The notes beneath the pieces were generated by a model. It saw only the letters and a list, made by a program, of their open reading frames with translations, had not been told where the DNA came from and made no database searches. From Dermanyssus gallinae (taxonomy: Eukaryota; Arthropoda; Arachnida; Mesostigmata; Dermanyssidae), in contig QVRM01002192.1 of the NCBI GenBank assembly GCA_003439945.1, positions 3,584,001 to 3,648,000 of the forward strand: a stretch of DNA of 64,000 bases. Reading direction: 5' to 3'. Each line of letters starts with the position of its first letter. The first letter of the stretch is position 1. Of this stretch, positions 1 through 10,139 are shown piece by piece. The translations under genes were made by a program, and so were the position numbers.

Positions 1-369
1 CGACGCTGGTATGCATGCGGGCATGTCATATGCGGGTTCTCCGTAGCCCACCAGTGAGCATTGTGTGCGTTGAACACACCATCTTGTGTGAAGAACGCTT
101 CGTCCGTGAAGAGAACAAGAGCAGGAAATTTCACATCCAGCGCTGCTTGTTGCAGAAATCAGCGACAGTAATGAATGGTAATCAGAATCCCTCAAAACTT
201 GAACTCGCTGCAACCGGTATGGATCTAGCCCTGATTCAGTTTCGCAGATCAAACGATGAAGTCTCAAAGACACTTTCCTATCAGGTATCCGTCGGTGTTG
301 AAAACACTCTGCGTACAACCGATGTGCAAGACTTGCGTTACCGTCTGCTTCACCATTAAAAAAATACAT
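1..369 (-). pseudogene. DUF4817/DDE-type transposase relic, N-terminal part, cut by the window edge
   Basis: Read on the minus strand, an ATG at about 369 opens MYFFNGEADGNASLAHRLYA followed by a basic HTH-like stretch (RRIPDRKV, RLHRLICETESG). This is the N-terminal pattern of the DUF4817-associated transposases common in arthropod genomes. After a frame change, the stretch at about 1-135 reads LVLFTDEAFFTQDGVFNAHN followed by WWATENPHM. This is the first catalytic block of these transposases, with the first Asp in FTDEA. The region between the two is too short, so part is deleted, and more than one frame is needed, so it is dead. The plus-strand open frames here are shadows. The rest of the gene, if present, lies left of the window. 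Confidence 0.75.
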
Positions 370-1342
370 GTATGAATCGCCCCATCACGATACACGTGGT
401 AGAAACGCCTGCACTTTATATTGGAATGAATTGGGAAATGTAGACTTAGCTAGACGATTGTTACAACGCGAGGGACTTACAAACGATGAACAGCAACACA
501 TGACGTACGTCTTGCGCGTAGCACAGCCGGGCGAAGAGTGGATGTTAGGCCACGCTTTCTCGGTCTATTTATTCACTCAAAGGACGCTGTAGCGTTCGTA
601 TAGTAATAATGTTAAACGATGGAATCGAACATTTGGCATCTTGAATGTTCCACCTGTCCTCGCCGCTGATTGATCTGCTTAAACGCATTATCACATCGTG
701 CGCAATTCAAGTACGTAGGCCTTATGGTGATGCTAATGATGTCGTCGCGGTATACGTTGGATTGGATGCTTAGTCAACATCGACGGCGCCAGTAGTTGGC
801 TGTTCTGTTGATACATTGTGTCTAACTTCGTCACAATATCACAGATTGCCCGTGCAGTTAGTGACTCCTGATATGGCCATAGGGAGATTGGAGTTACTTT
901 GCAACCACAGATGTCAGTTCTACCAATTTGGTACCAAAATGATTCACTTAAGATGCACGTTCGTCTGGACATATTGGTTGTGTGTGCGTAATGGAAAAAT
1001 TTGGAAAACCTGGACGTGAAAGTTCACACATGCAAACGAAAAATTATAATTTTGCAAACTCTTCTTAATATCACAAGAGTCATTGCGCTAGCCAGGTCGG
1101 GTATCATTTTGTAAATGTAGGATTTTCTCCCGAATGCGCCGGTATACTCACAATCGTACATTCTGTGAACGCATGCCACTTCCACGACAGCCACTTCTAG
1201 AATTATAATAAAAAAATGCATTAAAAAACTATATTACTCCTATACGAAGGATTTCCGCTCCCCCTTTCCATGGGCAAAAATGATTTTCTCACCGAGTTTG
1301 ACCATACTCTAGCGTTTTAGGCACAAAAATGCTGATACGCTG

Positions 1343-1396
<54 letters not shown>

Positions 1397-2300
1397 GTGA
1401 GAGAGAGGTAGAGAGATTCCCTATGCTGAATTATGAAGAATAAGGCTGCGGTTACAAACACAACAGCACAAACATCGCTAAGGAGGACAAAACTACGAAC
1501 CCAAACAGACGAACGTCAACAACAGCAGCGAAAAGAAAGTAATCGTTGTCCGATGGCTTTTGGATATTCCACATGTCACACAAAGACAAAGCGTTGCTTT
1601 ATCTACTGTTAGCGTTTTTGATGCAGCTTAGTCCGTGAAGACTATTATGTGTGTGAGAAGCCTGAAGACAGGCACAGCAGGATGCATATGCTCTTCTGCA
1701 TATGTGTATACGCCGGCCGATTGACACAACGCGTCTTCTCATCTTGAATATTTGCCTTAACACTGCCGCGCAGTGACTTCGATTAGCATTAAGAGCAATC
1801 GATACAGGCTTTGATCTATATCTTTCAGCGTAAATTATGTTTAAATGTTTTGGCTCTTCCTTTGCTAACTTTGAATACTACCGCTTTGATGATGATAATA
1901 CCATACATGCAAACCCAGTTTTTCTATGAAAAAAATTAAACATAGACTGCAGTAGCACATATGATAATAACCATATTCATTATGATGTTTGTATTGGATC
2001 TTTGTTTAGGAATAGGAAAAACGAGTGCATGCTTAGCCAGTTGAAGCAGGGCGCTTGACCGAGCTGCAATATCCTCTCTCGTTCTTCCGCCCTATAGAGA
2101 CGGATGCGTACGTTCACAGGATTTTTGCCGCCGTTGAAGCATTATAATACTGCAGTTGCATCCCGTTATATAAAACGAATATAAATAGAATAGTTAACCA
2201 AGGTGAAGAAGAGTTCGTTAAAGTCTCACGTTTCTCTAGAAATGCTGCCATATTTATTAAAGCGTGCAATAGTATAACCCTAAAGTGACAAAGTCGTCAA
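370..2300. other. Non-coding stretch with a TA microsatellite and a weak repeat remnant
   Basis: I see no supportable gene. At about 890-950 two words (GCAACCACAG and TTTGGTACCAAAATG) match, in order and spacing, the right arm of the foldback element at 56.7 kb, so a decayed copy may lie here. A pure (TA)n tract lies at about 1342-1394. The remainder looks like ordinary A+T-rich intergenic DNA. Confidence 0.4.
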
Positions 2301-2309
2301 CTTTTGTTC

Positions 2310-2396
2310 AATTTAGTGTACATCATTCAATTGTCGATTTTTATTTAATTTAGTGTACATTATTCCATGTCGATTTTTATTTAATTTAGTGTACAC
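2310..2396. repeat. Short tandem repeat, 36-37-bp unit, about 2.4 copies
   Basis: The word AATTTAGTGTACA starts at 2310, 2347 and 2383. The first two units carry the shared tail GTCGATTTTTATTT. The copies differ by small indels and substitutions. Confidence 0.8.
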
Positions 2397-2879
2397 CGTT
2401 ACCTATTTCACCTCGACTATTCTGTCCTGCTTTGATCACGACTTTTAATAGTATAGATAATATTTTGTCTGACAATTTTACATTCTGCCTTCTTTAGTTG
2501 CGTTGACTCAATAATAACTGTGCTCATATACAAACTCATTAACCAGCTAAAAAACTTTTTCGAGTCCACCCTCAGCCAACGTCTAACGTTCAGGGGACTG
2601 CTTCGTATAACGGACCTAAGCTTGCCTTACGGGTGTTTCATTATACTGTACTTGTAATGTAGCTACGAGCCATTTCAGGCTAATTGGCGCCATCTTTTTT
2701 TAATTGATAAATGTGCTACAACCATTTCTCAAAGAAACGGCTTGCGCTTTACTTCAATGAATAAAAGGAGATTCTTCTATGCTTTCCGTGTCTTCGCGAC
2801 TGCTAACTTTGGCAGCCCGACCCCGGCGCTTCTTGCGTACGTTGTCGGCGCATCTGTTCCGTTTTCAGTTCGTTGTTTC

Positions 2880-3190
2880 TTCTTAGGACTGCCTCGCCTC
2901 CACCTGGCTCATTCCTAGATCCCATTTGCGCTCGTCCTCAAGTATGGCGGTAACTAGATCCATCACCGCCGTGTTCGAGGACGTAAATGCAGCCACTACC
3001 GGGGACCTCGTACGTGCGTATTCTAGTGCTGGGCAGAGGAAGATGGTGTGGGTAACATCATCAACCTCGCCGGTCCCGCACATGACGCACGCAGGGTCTG
3101 GAGCTTTGCCCATCCTGTGTTCTCTATTATACTATTTCTTAGGAGAGAGTCTTTTTTTCGGTGGTTAAGGTTTACATTCGAGCGGTAAAG
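2880..3190 (-). pseudogene. LINE ORF2 3' end with zinc-binding domain (R1-like)
   Basis: The minus-strand frame contains RMGKAPDPACVMCG, then GEVDDVTHTIFLCPALEYAR. This is the Cys-x2-Cys...His...Cys zinc-binding module found after the reverse transcriptase of R1/Jockey-type LINEs. An in-frame stop lies just upstream at about 3135. It is probably the missing 3' end of the R1-like LINE that stops at about 4010, separated from it by inserted DNA, because strand and order agree. The plus-strand frame over the same bases is a shadow. Confidence 0.75.
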
Positions 3191-3614
3191 AGTGTCCTCG
3201 CAGTTCTCTGTTTTATTGGTGTATTAGCTTTCTAGATCATACCTGACGTTTAGAATTGATGCAGTTCAACTTCTTCCCTTGTGCATCTTTTGTGCTGTGA
3301 ATTGACCCGTTATGGGCGTTGTACACTCGCCTAAGGGCGACTCACCATCTGGGAAACCCATAGAAGGCAGGACGACGACAACAACAACGATCCGCCAGTC
3401 AGCTGTATTCGAAATGCTGGCGCCGAGCCTGCAGTAACTGCAGCGTCCGTTGCCGCCGCTGCCGTCTCTCTGTCAACAAGTAAAAAGGGATGCAGCATGA
3501 AGAAGAGGAACGGCAGCCTGACTCTAGTTCAGTTAGTAGGAGTGAAGGTCGCTGCCTTGTGTACGACGTTACCGTGTCTTGCACGTTGGCCGCTTCTTAA
3601 ACCGGCCATACCAA

Positions 3615-3960
3615 CCGAGAGGTCGGAGCAGCCGCTCGCCTTGCTGAAGATCGCAAGTTGGCAAAATATCGTGAACTGGAACAAAACTTTATCGTTTAAC
3701 CAATTGCCTTCGAGACATTAGGCCCAATGGGAAAAATCACAAGGAATTTTCTGGCGGACCTGGGATCCAGAGTTGCTGCGTCAACCGGCGATAGAGGAGC
3801 ATGGCAGTTTTTGCTACAAAGAATATCAGTTGAAATTCAACGCAGAAACGCCGCGTCGATAATTGGTTCGTTGCCCACGGGCAAGGGACTCCTGTTCCTG
3901 CCGCAGCCAAATCAAGTCGGCGTCAAAAATTATATGTACAGCAAAATTACTTAAAACAAT
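3615..3960 (+). pseudogene. Retroelement C-terminal module fragment (LGPMGK type)
   Basis: In a plus-strand frame the sequence reads ARLAEDRKLAKYRELEQNF, a stop, then FETLGPMGKITRNFLADLG, ending with LLQRISVEIQRRNAASIIGS. I recognise this as the last segment of an RT-associated polyprotein found in many invertebrate mobile elements, but cannot name the family with certainty. A second, diverged copy lies at 40380-40710. The open part runs from the Met at 3727. The fragment sits inside the R1-like LINE on the opposite strand and seems to be part of the inserted DNA that splits it. Confidence 0.65.
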
Positions 3961-4019
3961 GTATGCAAACTTTTAAAAAAATCTTAAGATTCTGAGTGAC
4001 CCAGCGGGTTCACGCTCCT

Positions 4020-6690
4020 GGAGCTTTTAATGGCATTTGACTCCATTCTTGTTGCCACTCTTCGAGTGGCTTGTCCTCGCCTCCGCCGGATCCGCTCCTC
4101 AATCAGCCTAGGCCATGGAATGAGTCTGGCTATCGCAATGACTGCCATCATCTCAACCGTACGTTATGTGCTGGCGATCCTAATCGCCAGTTTTCGCTGC
4201 GCTTTTAGAAGTTTCTTCCGGTTCTTCTTTAGCTTCATCGCGCTCGGGCCCCACGTAGGAGCAGCGTAAAGCACGGTCGACTGTGCCACGGAGGCAAGAA
4301 GCCTTTTTTTTCCTTCCGCCGCTCCTCGTGTTCTCGACAGGATTTTAGCCAGACTGTTAGCGATTTTTTCTGCCTTGGCTGTTAACTTCTTCTTCAATGT
4401 GCTCACTGCCGGTGAGAGCTTTGTCGATGGTTAGACCCAGATATCGGGCAGATTTTCTGATCTCAATAGCCACTCCATTTAGTGCCAACAGTTGGATCTC
4501 ACCATGTCTTTTCTGTCTTGTGAGAAGCACAGCCTCAATTTTCTCGGGCGCCAGCCGTCGCTCGTGCCCCACTTCAGTCGTTCACTATCTCGACAGCAAG
4601 CTGGGCGCGCTCCTTGAGTACGTTTGCCCTGCAAGCCGTGACCAGGATGTCCGAACATTTGTCCGACCGCCCTCCATGTTGCAGAGCTCCAGCACATCAT
4701 GGGACGCCATGTTCCACAGCAGGGGACCCAGGACGGATCCTTGTGGGTCACCGCTGTCATGTCAAACTCCTAGACTTTGTGAACGACCGAACGGCTGCTG
4801 AGATAGGAGGCAATGACTCTCTGTAGGTACGGAGAGACATCCTTCTCGGCCATGATATCCAGGATCAATTGCCAGCTGAGTGAGTGGAATGCGTTGCGGA
4901 TGTTCAAAAGGACGACCATGAAAAGCTCCCTCGACTACTGGTTCTTCTGTATTTGCCTTTCGGCCTCCTGTAGCACTTGATCAATTTTCGTTGAGCGCCT
5001 TTGTCAGAAGCCAAATTGTCTATCCGAGAGTGCTCCTTTCTGCTCCAATTCCGCCGTGAGCCTGCTGTTGATAAGCGTCTCGAATACCTTCCCTATGGTG
5101 TTTAGCAGGCATATCGGGCAATACGCACCTGGGTCTGTAGTCTGCCGCCTTGGCTTCCTTAACAGGGCGAGGGTAGCATCCTTCCATGCCGCTAGGTAGG
5201 CACCTTCTTTTAAAATCTTGTCCGCCATACGCTTGAAGACTTCCGGCTACTCTTGATGTAGCATCTTCGCGGCCTCCGCCGGTGTTCCGTCCGGGCCGGT
5301 TGCCTTTCCTTTAGGCAATCGCTTTGCGATATCCATTACCTCCCAGCCTTCTACCGGCGGTACTTCTTCCACAAGGACGTCTACTTGTCGTCAAACGGGG
5401 TCAGCATGGCTCGAGAAGAGTCGTCGAACCGCGATCTCCACAAGGTCGTCAGGAAGTTTTGGTCTGGCTTTTTAATCCTGTCCAAGACGAGCTTGGAGGG
5501 TTTTTCCTAGATGTTATTCTCCACATCTTCGCAGAGTTTGCGCCATTTTTTTTCTTGCTGCTCTTGGTGGCTTTTTAAGAGTCTTTTGTGAGCCTGGAGG
5601 TCTTCCCAGGCCTCCTCTACTCCCCTTCTTTTTTTTCTGGCGGGCGTGTATCTTTGCCGCGCGGCGTTGCTCATCTTTCTGAGAACTGCAATTTTGAATG
5701 TCCACCAGTATTTAGGTGGTGAAAAGCAACGGGTTCCAGCCGGTCTGGGGCTGAATGACGCTTCACATGGTTTCCTTAGTAGGTTTGCAAGTCGTCTGGC
5801 AAGATATCTTCGTTGCTCCTGAGGAGTCTCGTTTTGCTTCCCTTTCCTATTCGCTGAGCCTATCGGAGTCCATTTCGCGAGCTCGCCATGCCATTCGGCC
5901 GCTATCTTTCCAATGCTGGGTGATGCAATCCCCATTGTATTCGTACTCTATATAATTATGGTTGCCTAAAGAGTCTTCTTCCGAGACCCTCCATTGTCCC
6001 ATTTTTTCCACGGAGTCCTCGCTACCGAATGTTAGATCGATGAACGAGGACTGATCTCTTCGCTGGAACGTGGGTCGGAGGCCGTCATTGAAGAGGGTCA
6101 CGCCCAATTGGGCTAGCCATTCTAGAGCCTCCGACCTCTGTCGTTCGAACGTCGGCGTTCCCATTCCGCTGCAGCCGCATTAAAGTCTCCCCCAATAAGG
6201 ATGGCTTTTTTTCTTGCCGCACATTGCCTGATCTCCGCGAGGTTGCCGAAGGAAATCGGTGAATTCCTGCCGTCGCGTGTTTGGCAATATGCAGCCGCTG
6301 AACATTGTCGGTCCTCGATCGAGTTCCGCTCATGTCCAGCCCTTTCCCGCTTCTTGCACTTTAACGGGTACTGTGGGTCGGACCCAGAGCACTGCGTTCC
6401 TATTTTTACTCCTGAGAAACTCCTTGCCCGGACCGTCATAAAGCCATCTCTTATTCGGTTTGCTGATCACTATCAGCTGCACATCTTCCTTCTGCCGTTT
6501 TGCATCTAGTATCGCCTGAGCCTCGTTGGACCGGCCGAGGTTAATCTGTATGCATTTGAGACTCATCATAGAGCCGATGTTGTTCCCGTGATCGCGGATC
6601 CTTTCTGGTCTTTTTGTATAGAATAAACCCATCAGCATCTGTGCGCGTATCGCACTCTGCTTGGGTGGCGTCGGCAATGAAAACATTATA
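4020..6690 (-). pseudogene. R1-clade LINE ORF2 (APE endonuclease and reverse transcriptase), broken
   Basis: Reading from high to low coordinates: the endonuclease starts near 6610 (KCIQINLGRSNEAQAILDAK), then the catalytic GGDFNAAAAEW near 6180, then PTFQRRDQSSFIDLTFGSED and GNHNYIEY, where SDH is expected, near 5970. Next come an RT linker and fingers (YCPICLLNTIGKVFETLINS at about 5100, LSDRQFGF), the palm (a frame-shifted VTQGSVLGPLLWNM at about 4740) and the thumb (ARYLGLTIDKALTGSEHIEE, then ALYAAPTWGP-like LYAAPTWGPSAMK). The frame changes many times. The YxDD box is degraded to something like CSD. The plus-strand frames are shadows. It continues 5' into the gag-like ORF at 6700-8880. 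Confidence 0.88.
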
Positions 6691-6699
6691 TATACAATA

Positions 6700-8880
6700 C
6701 TGTAATACTAATACATTGCCTGTATAAAAGGGCAATCCACGCACTTCGCTACGTGTTTGAGGTCGCTTTTCTTGCAATTATAGCATTTTGCCTCTGTTGT
6801 ACAGCCTATAGCCGTGTGACCCATCGCACCACACCTAATGCACCTAATCTGATCTACTTTGGCATCCCTGCAGTTTTTTCTAGATGGGCAATCTTTTGGC
6901 ACCTTAAAGCACCAGTGATGTGTTATCCATTCCAGCAGTGGACAGGACACCCAGCCTATTGTGAGCCTGCGCTTGGCCAACAGGGTTTCAGCCCTTCGTC
7001 GTTCTAGTAGGTATGGAGGCCCTCCATTTAGCCATTTTATTTTCTTTAGGTTCTATTATGGCGACCGTTTCTGAAACAGACAACTTAAGTTCACAGCGTC
7101 TTTTTGGGTTGCCTCGTCTAGCTCTAGAATTTGAATCTTGGTGCTTTGTTGCGCCTCTTTGGCATCCGGGCTGTCTTCTCCCGGATGCGTTCCAGGGAGA
7201 TTGTGGCGGCTCAAATCAGGTTTTCCTTGTAGGCTACTTTTATTCCACTTTCGCGTAGGTGGACGATGTTCCTCACTGTTACGCTGGCTTGTGCTGTGAC
7301 CACGTCCCGCTAGAGAATGGCCAACCACTTAGCTGGCGTCTTAGCGTTAGTCGCGTTGATCACAATAGACTTCACTTTGGCCTTTAGTGGACCTCGCTTT
7401 CGTCCTTCTGTTCGCGCGGCTTTGCGCTTCGTGCAGAGGTCTATGCAGCCTCCTGCCTTCGTCAGCCAGTACTCAGCCGCCTTTCTTGCGTAGTCAGCAT
7501 TTACTTTTTCTGTCATGTAGAGGGCAGCCTTTCTCTTGGCTTCTTTTTTTTTCATTCGCCAGCCAATGCCTGATTCATTTTTCGATGATTTTGCTAATCA
7601 CTTCAGTAGTGACCTCGGAGTTTTCTTCGGCGCTTTCCGTTCCTACTATCAGGGTCCTTAAGGTGCTTGTGGTCTCATTATTAGCTCCTGAGTCTCTCAA
7701 GTCTATCTCGGCGTGGCGGACCTTGATAATTCCCGCCTTCCGACTGGCAGTTCTCCCAAACGATTTGCTGCCGGGAATATTTGGGTCAGCCGCCTTATAA
7801 GGTTCGCGTCCTTAGTGTCTTGGTCTCAAACGAGAAGTCCTCTTACCTTTCGATCTCCTGTAATGCTAGTTTTTCTAGACCGGATTTTTATATGAGCCTT
7901 TCAAGGCCATCCTTTAGCCGGTATTATTTTCACCTCTTCTGTGGCTGCTGCGTTCTGTAGGCTTTGCAGTATCTCCTGATACTTTTGTTGTTTTTCGGCC
8001 AGCGTATCTCTTCCAGTGTTCGCCTTTGTTTTAGTGTTTTTTAGCTTCCGGAGTTGTTTATTTTTATTTTCCATTTCTAACAGTTGCTGTTTCAGCATTC
8101 TGTTGTACGATTATTTCTTATTTAGCTCCGATCGGAGCTTATTTAAGTGACCATTTTCTCTGTTTGTCGGCATCAGTTATTTTTTGTTTTTGAGTGCTAT
8201 TAGGCTGTTTTCAAGAGCCTTTATTGCACTTTTTATGTTATCCTTGGTGTTTGCTGGTACAAATACTTTTACAAGGTTTTGCGTCGTGCTAAGGTGCTCA
8301 TCTAGCTCCTTGGTACCCCATATCATTGCTTCTGTGCTTTATGCATCTCGAGAGCTTTGCTTTCCTCCTGTCTTTGTTTCTTATTATTTCCTTTAGCTTG
8401 GGTGAGCGATTCGTTGCTGCCGGCTTCCTCCATATACATATTTGTTGCTCTTCTATTCGATAAATCGGGCTCCAAGCTGGTCCTGACTGGCGGTCCAGTC
8501 GGTAAGATCGGCCTTATGGGGTTTTCCCCCGACCTTCTTTCCTTGTCTATTCTGTATATTTATTGAGGCTGGCCTTTCGGCCGCATCTTGTTGTTGGCTT
8601 TTATTTATATAAAAAACGCAGTGTTTTTGAGTTAGATTCAAAAGGTCGCGTCTAAGCGCTCCTAGCAGGCCTGATGACTTGCTCTTTCTTCCTTAAGTTT
8701 AGTGTAATTTCCTTTAAACTTGCTTGTATGGCTGGTCGGCTTTCACTGCGGATCCGTCAGCTGATCGATGATGAGGTTGCGCCTAAAAATACAAGATTCC
8801 AAAGTAAATATCCTTACGCATGCGTTGGAGTTCGTCGTTCGAGATGCTGGCTGAGATAGTCAGAATCGTCGATGTTTGCC
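6700..8880 (-). pseudogene. R1-clade LINE ORF1 (gag-like, CCHC zinc knuckles), broken
   Basis: The 3' part (6708-6980) carries CIRCGAMGHTAIGC, a canonical CX2CX4HX4C knuckle, followed by CYNCKKSDLKHVAKC and CVDC. This is the usual end of an R1 ORF1. The segment at 7901-8098 is a Lys/Glu/Gln-rich coiled-coil-like stretch (LLEMENKNKQLRKLK). The frame shifts several times between 7000 and 8700. It lies directly upstream of the endonuclease/RT reading frame on the same strand, so together they form one nearly full-length but dead element. Confidence 0.8.
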
Positions 8881-9062
8881 GTTTTTCACCGTTTTGCTTG
8901 CAGAAAATTGCACTATTTTGATTACTGCGCTGAGATAAAGTTGCTGTTTGGTGTATACCCCGGAATTTCCACGCCTAAACTAAATTTAGCGGTACTTTTC
9001 TGAGAGAACGGCACAAACACTTATTACTTGTACGGCGGCAACACCGGTACTGATTGGCCTGC

Positions 9063-9182
9063 AACTTGGCCTGCATTTCATAGACGTCTGATGTCCACGA
9101 CATTGCGTCTGTGGCAGATGACGCCATCTGCCACAGACGCAATGTCGTGGACATCAGACGTCTATGAAATGCAGGCCAAGTT
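9063..9182. repeat. Perfect 58-bp inverted repeat with 4-bp loop
   Basis: The left arm 9063-9120 and right arm 9125-9182 are exact reverse complements, separated by ACGC. The arm starts AACTTGGCCTGCATTTCATA. The transcript would fold into a very stable hairpin. It lies directly beside the foldback-family copy that starts near 9195. The short open frames across it are by-products of the palindrome. Confidence 0.97.
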
Positions 9183-9194
9183 ACTGAGACTAGA

Positions 9195-9705
9195 CAGGAT
9201 CTCCCAAATATATTTGAAGCTCGATATAGATCATTGTAGAGCTCGTTTACGTAAGTATCTTTTTTCCAATAGAACATGATCCCTAAGAAGTCTTGTTTTG
9301 GAGTGAGCTAAACTGCTTGACACTGGTATTATTGCCCGACATAGAAACACCAAATGTGCGAATGCAAGACAGCCAATCCTCTTATGCAGAGACTAAGCAC
9401 ATCGCCGTGTTTGTTGTCGAGAAAATTCTGCCTTTTCTGAAAAAATTATAACGCCTGCTAGAAGATGCGACATAATCGTTTAAAAGAAGAATTCGCAAAA
9501 AAAATGAAGTTACTTTATTAGCTTTAATATCCAATGTCTCAAAATCATAACCCTAGTATCATTCGCAACGCTCAAAACTAATACCTTCGGGCAAATGCGC
9601 ATTTTGCGACGATCATTGTATCAAATATATGACAATGCGAGCCGTGATTGCAAAATAATTTAAAAGGTTTGGCGAACATGTCAAATTTGAAGCATGCATA
9701 AATGA
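9195..9705 (+). mobile_element. Foldback-family copy, left arm only
   Basis: The sequence runs in parallel with the left arm of the foldback element at 56746. Shared words include ATTGTAGAGCTCGTT, AAGTCTTGTTT, TTGCCCGACATAG, ACTAAGCACA and GACAATGCGAGC, in the same order and at similar spacing over about 500 bp. The terminal CAGGGTG has decayed to CAGGATC. It has no coding capacity. Confidence 0.85.
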
Positions 9706-9799
9706 CTTACTCCATCAGATAAATCACTCGTCATAGCTCTAGATGCATACAAGTATTTATTTTCGTACAGCAGCTGCTCAATGGTGCCTCCACAAACCA

Positions 9800-10135
9800 C
9801 TAGACACACTTAGGATTGCTTGCAGAGATTTCGTTGGGCCTCACGAAGTATGCCAGACAATGCTCGAACGCCCTCAGCGGGGAGGTTATCCTAGCTTTTG
9901 AAGCGACTCGACCGGAATGTTGTAGGCGAGACCCCGGCTTGTTTCCTTGCGCGATCGCGAGGCCAAGAGATCGGCTCACCTCGGTTAAATCACCGATTCT
10001 CGAAGATCAGGTTAAGGTAATCCCGTACTGCAGTGGTAAAGTGCAGTGGCGCTCTGTCGTGCTGGAACCACATCATCTCGCGGATACCTTCTGAAACGCC
10101 TTCTAACAGTCCCGGTAGTGTTTCACTTAAAAATG
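9800..10135 (-). pseudogene. DUF4817/DDE-type transposase relic, C-terminal part
   Basis: The minus strand reads FLSETLPGLLEGVSEGIREM, then MWFQHDRAPLHFTTAVRDYL. This is the second catalytic block (HD.AP.HF) of the transposase type relic at 1-369. After a stop it continues RGEPISWP, and then, frame-shifted, the C-terminal helices (ITSPLRAFERCLAYFVRPNE). The third acidic block (SPD..P.D) is lost. Order and strand show it is a separate copy from that at 1-369, not its other half. Confidence 0.78.
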
Positions 10136-10139
10136 TTTG

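Noticed and set aside
8975..9279. A 100-codon minus and an 83-codon plus frame with near-identical text
   Set aside because: They read both arms of the perfect palindrome and the adjacent foldback copy; there is no protein logic.
1..10135. The two DUF4817-type transposase pieces as halves of one element split by the R1 LINE
   Set aside because: On the minus strand the N-terminal piece lies downstream of the C-terminal piece, so they cannot be one interrupted copy without rearrangement.
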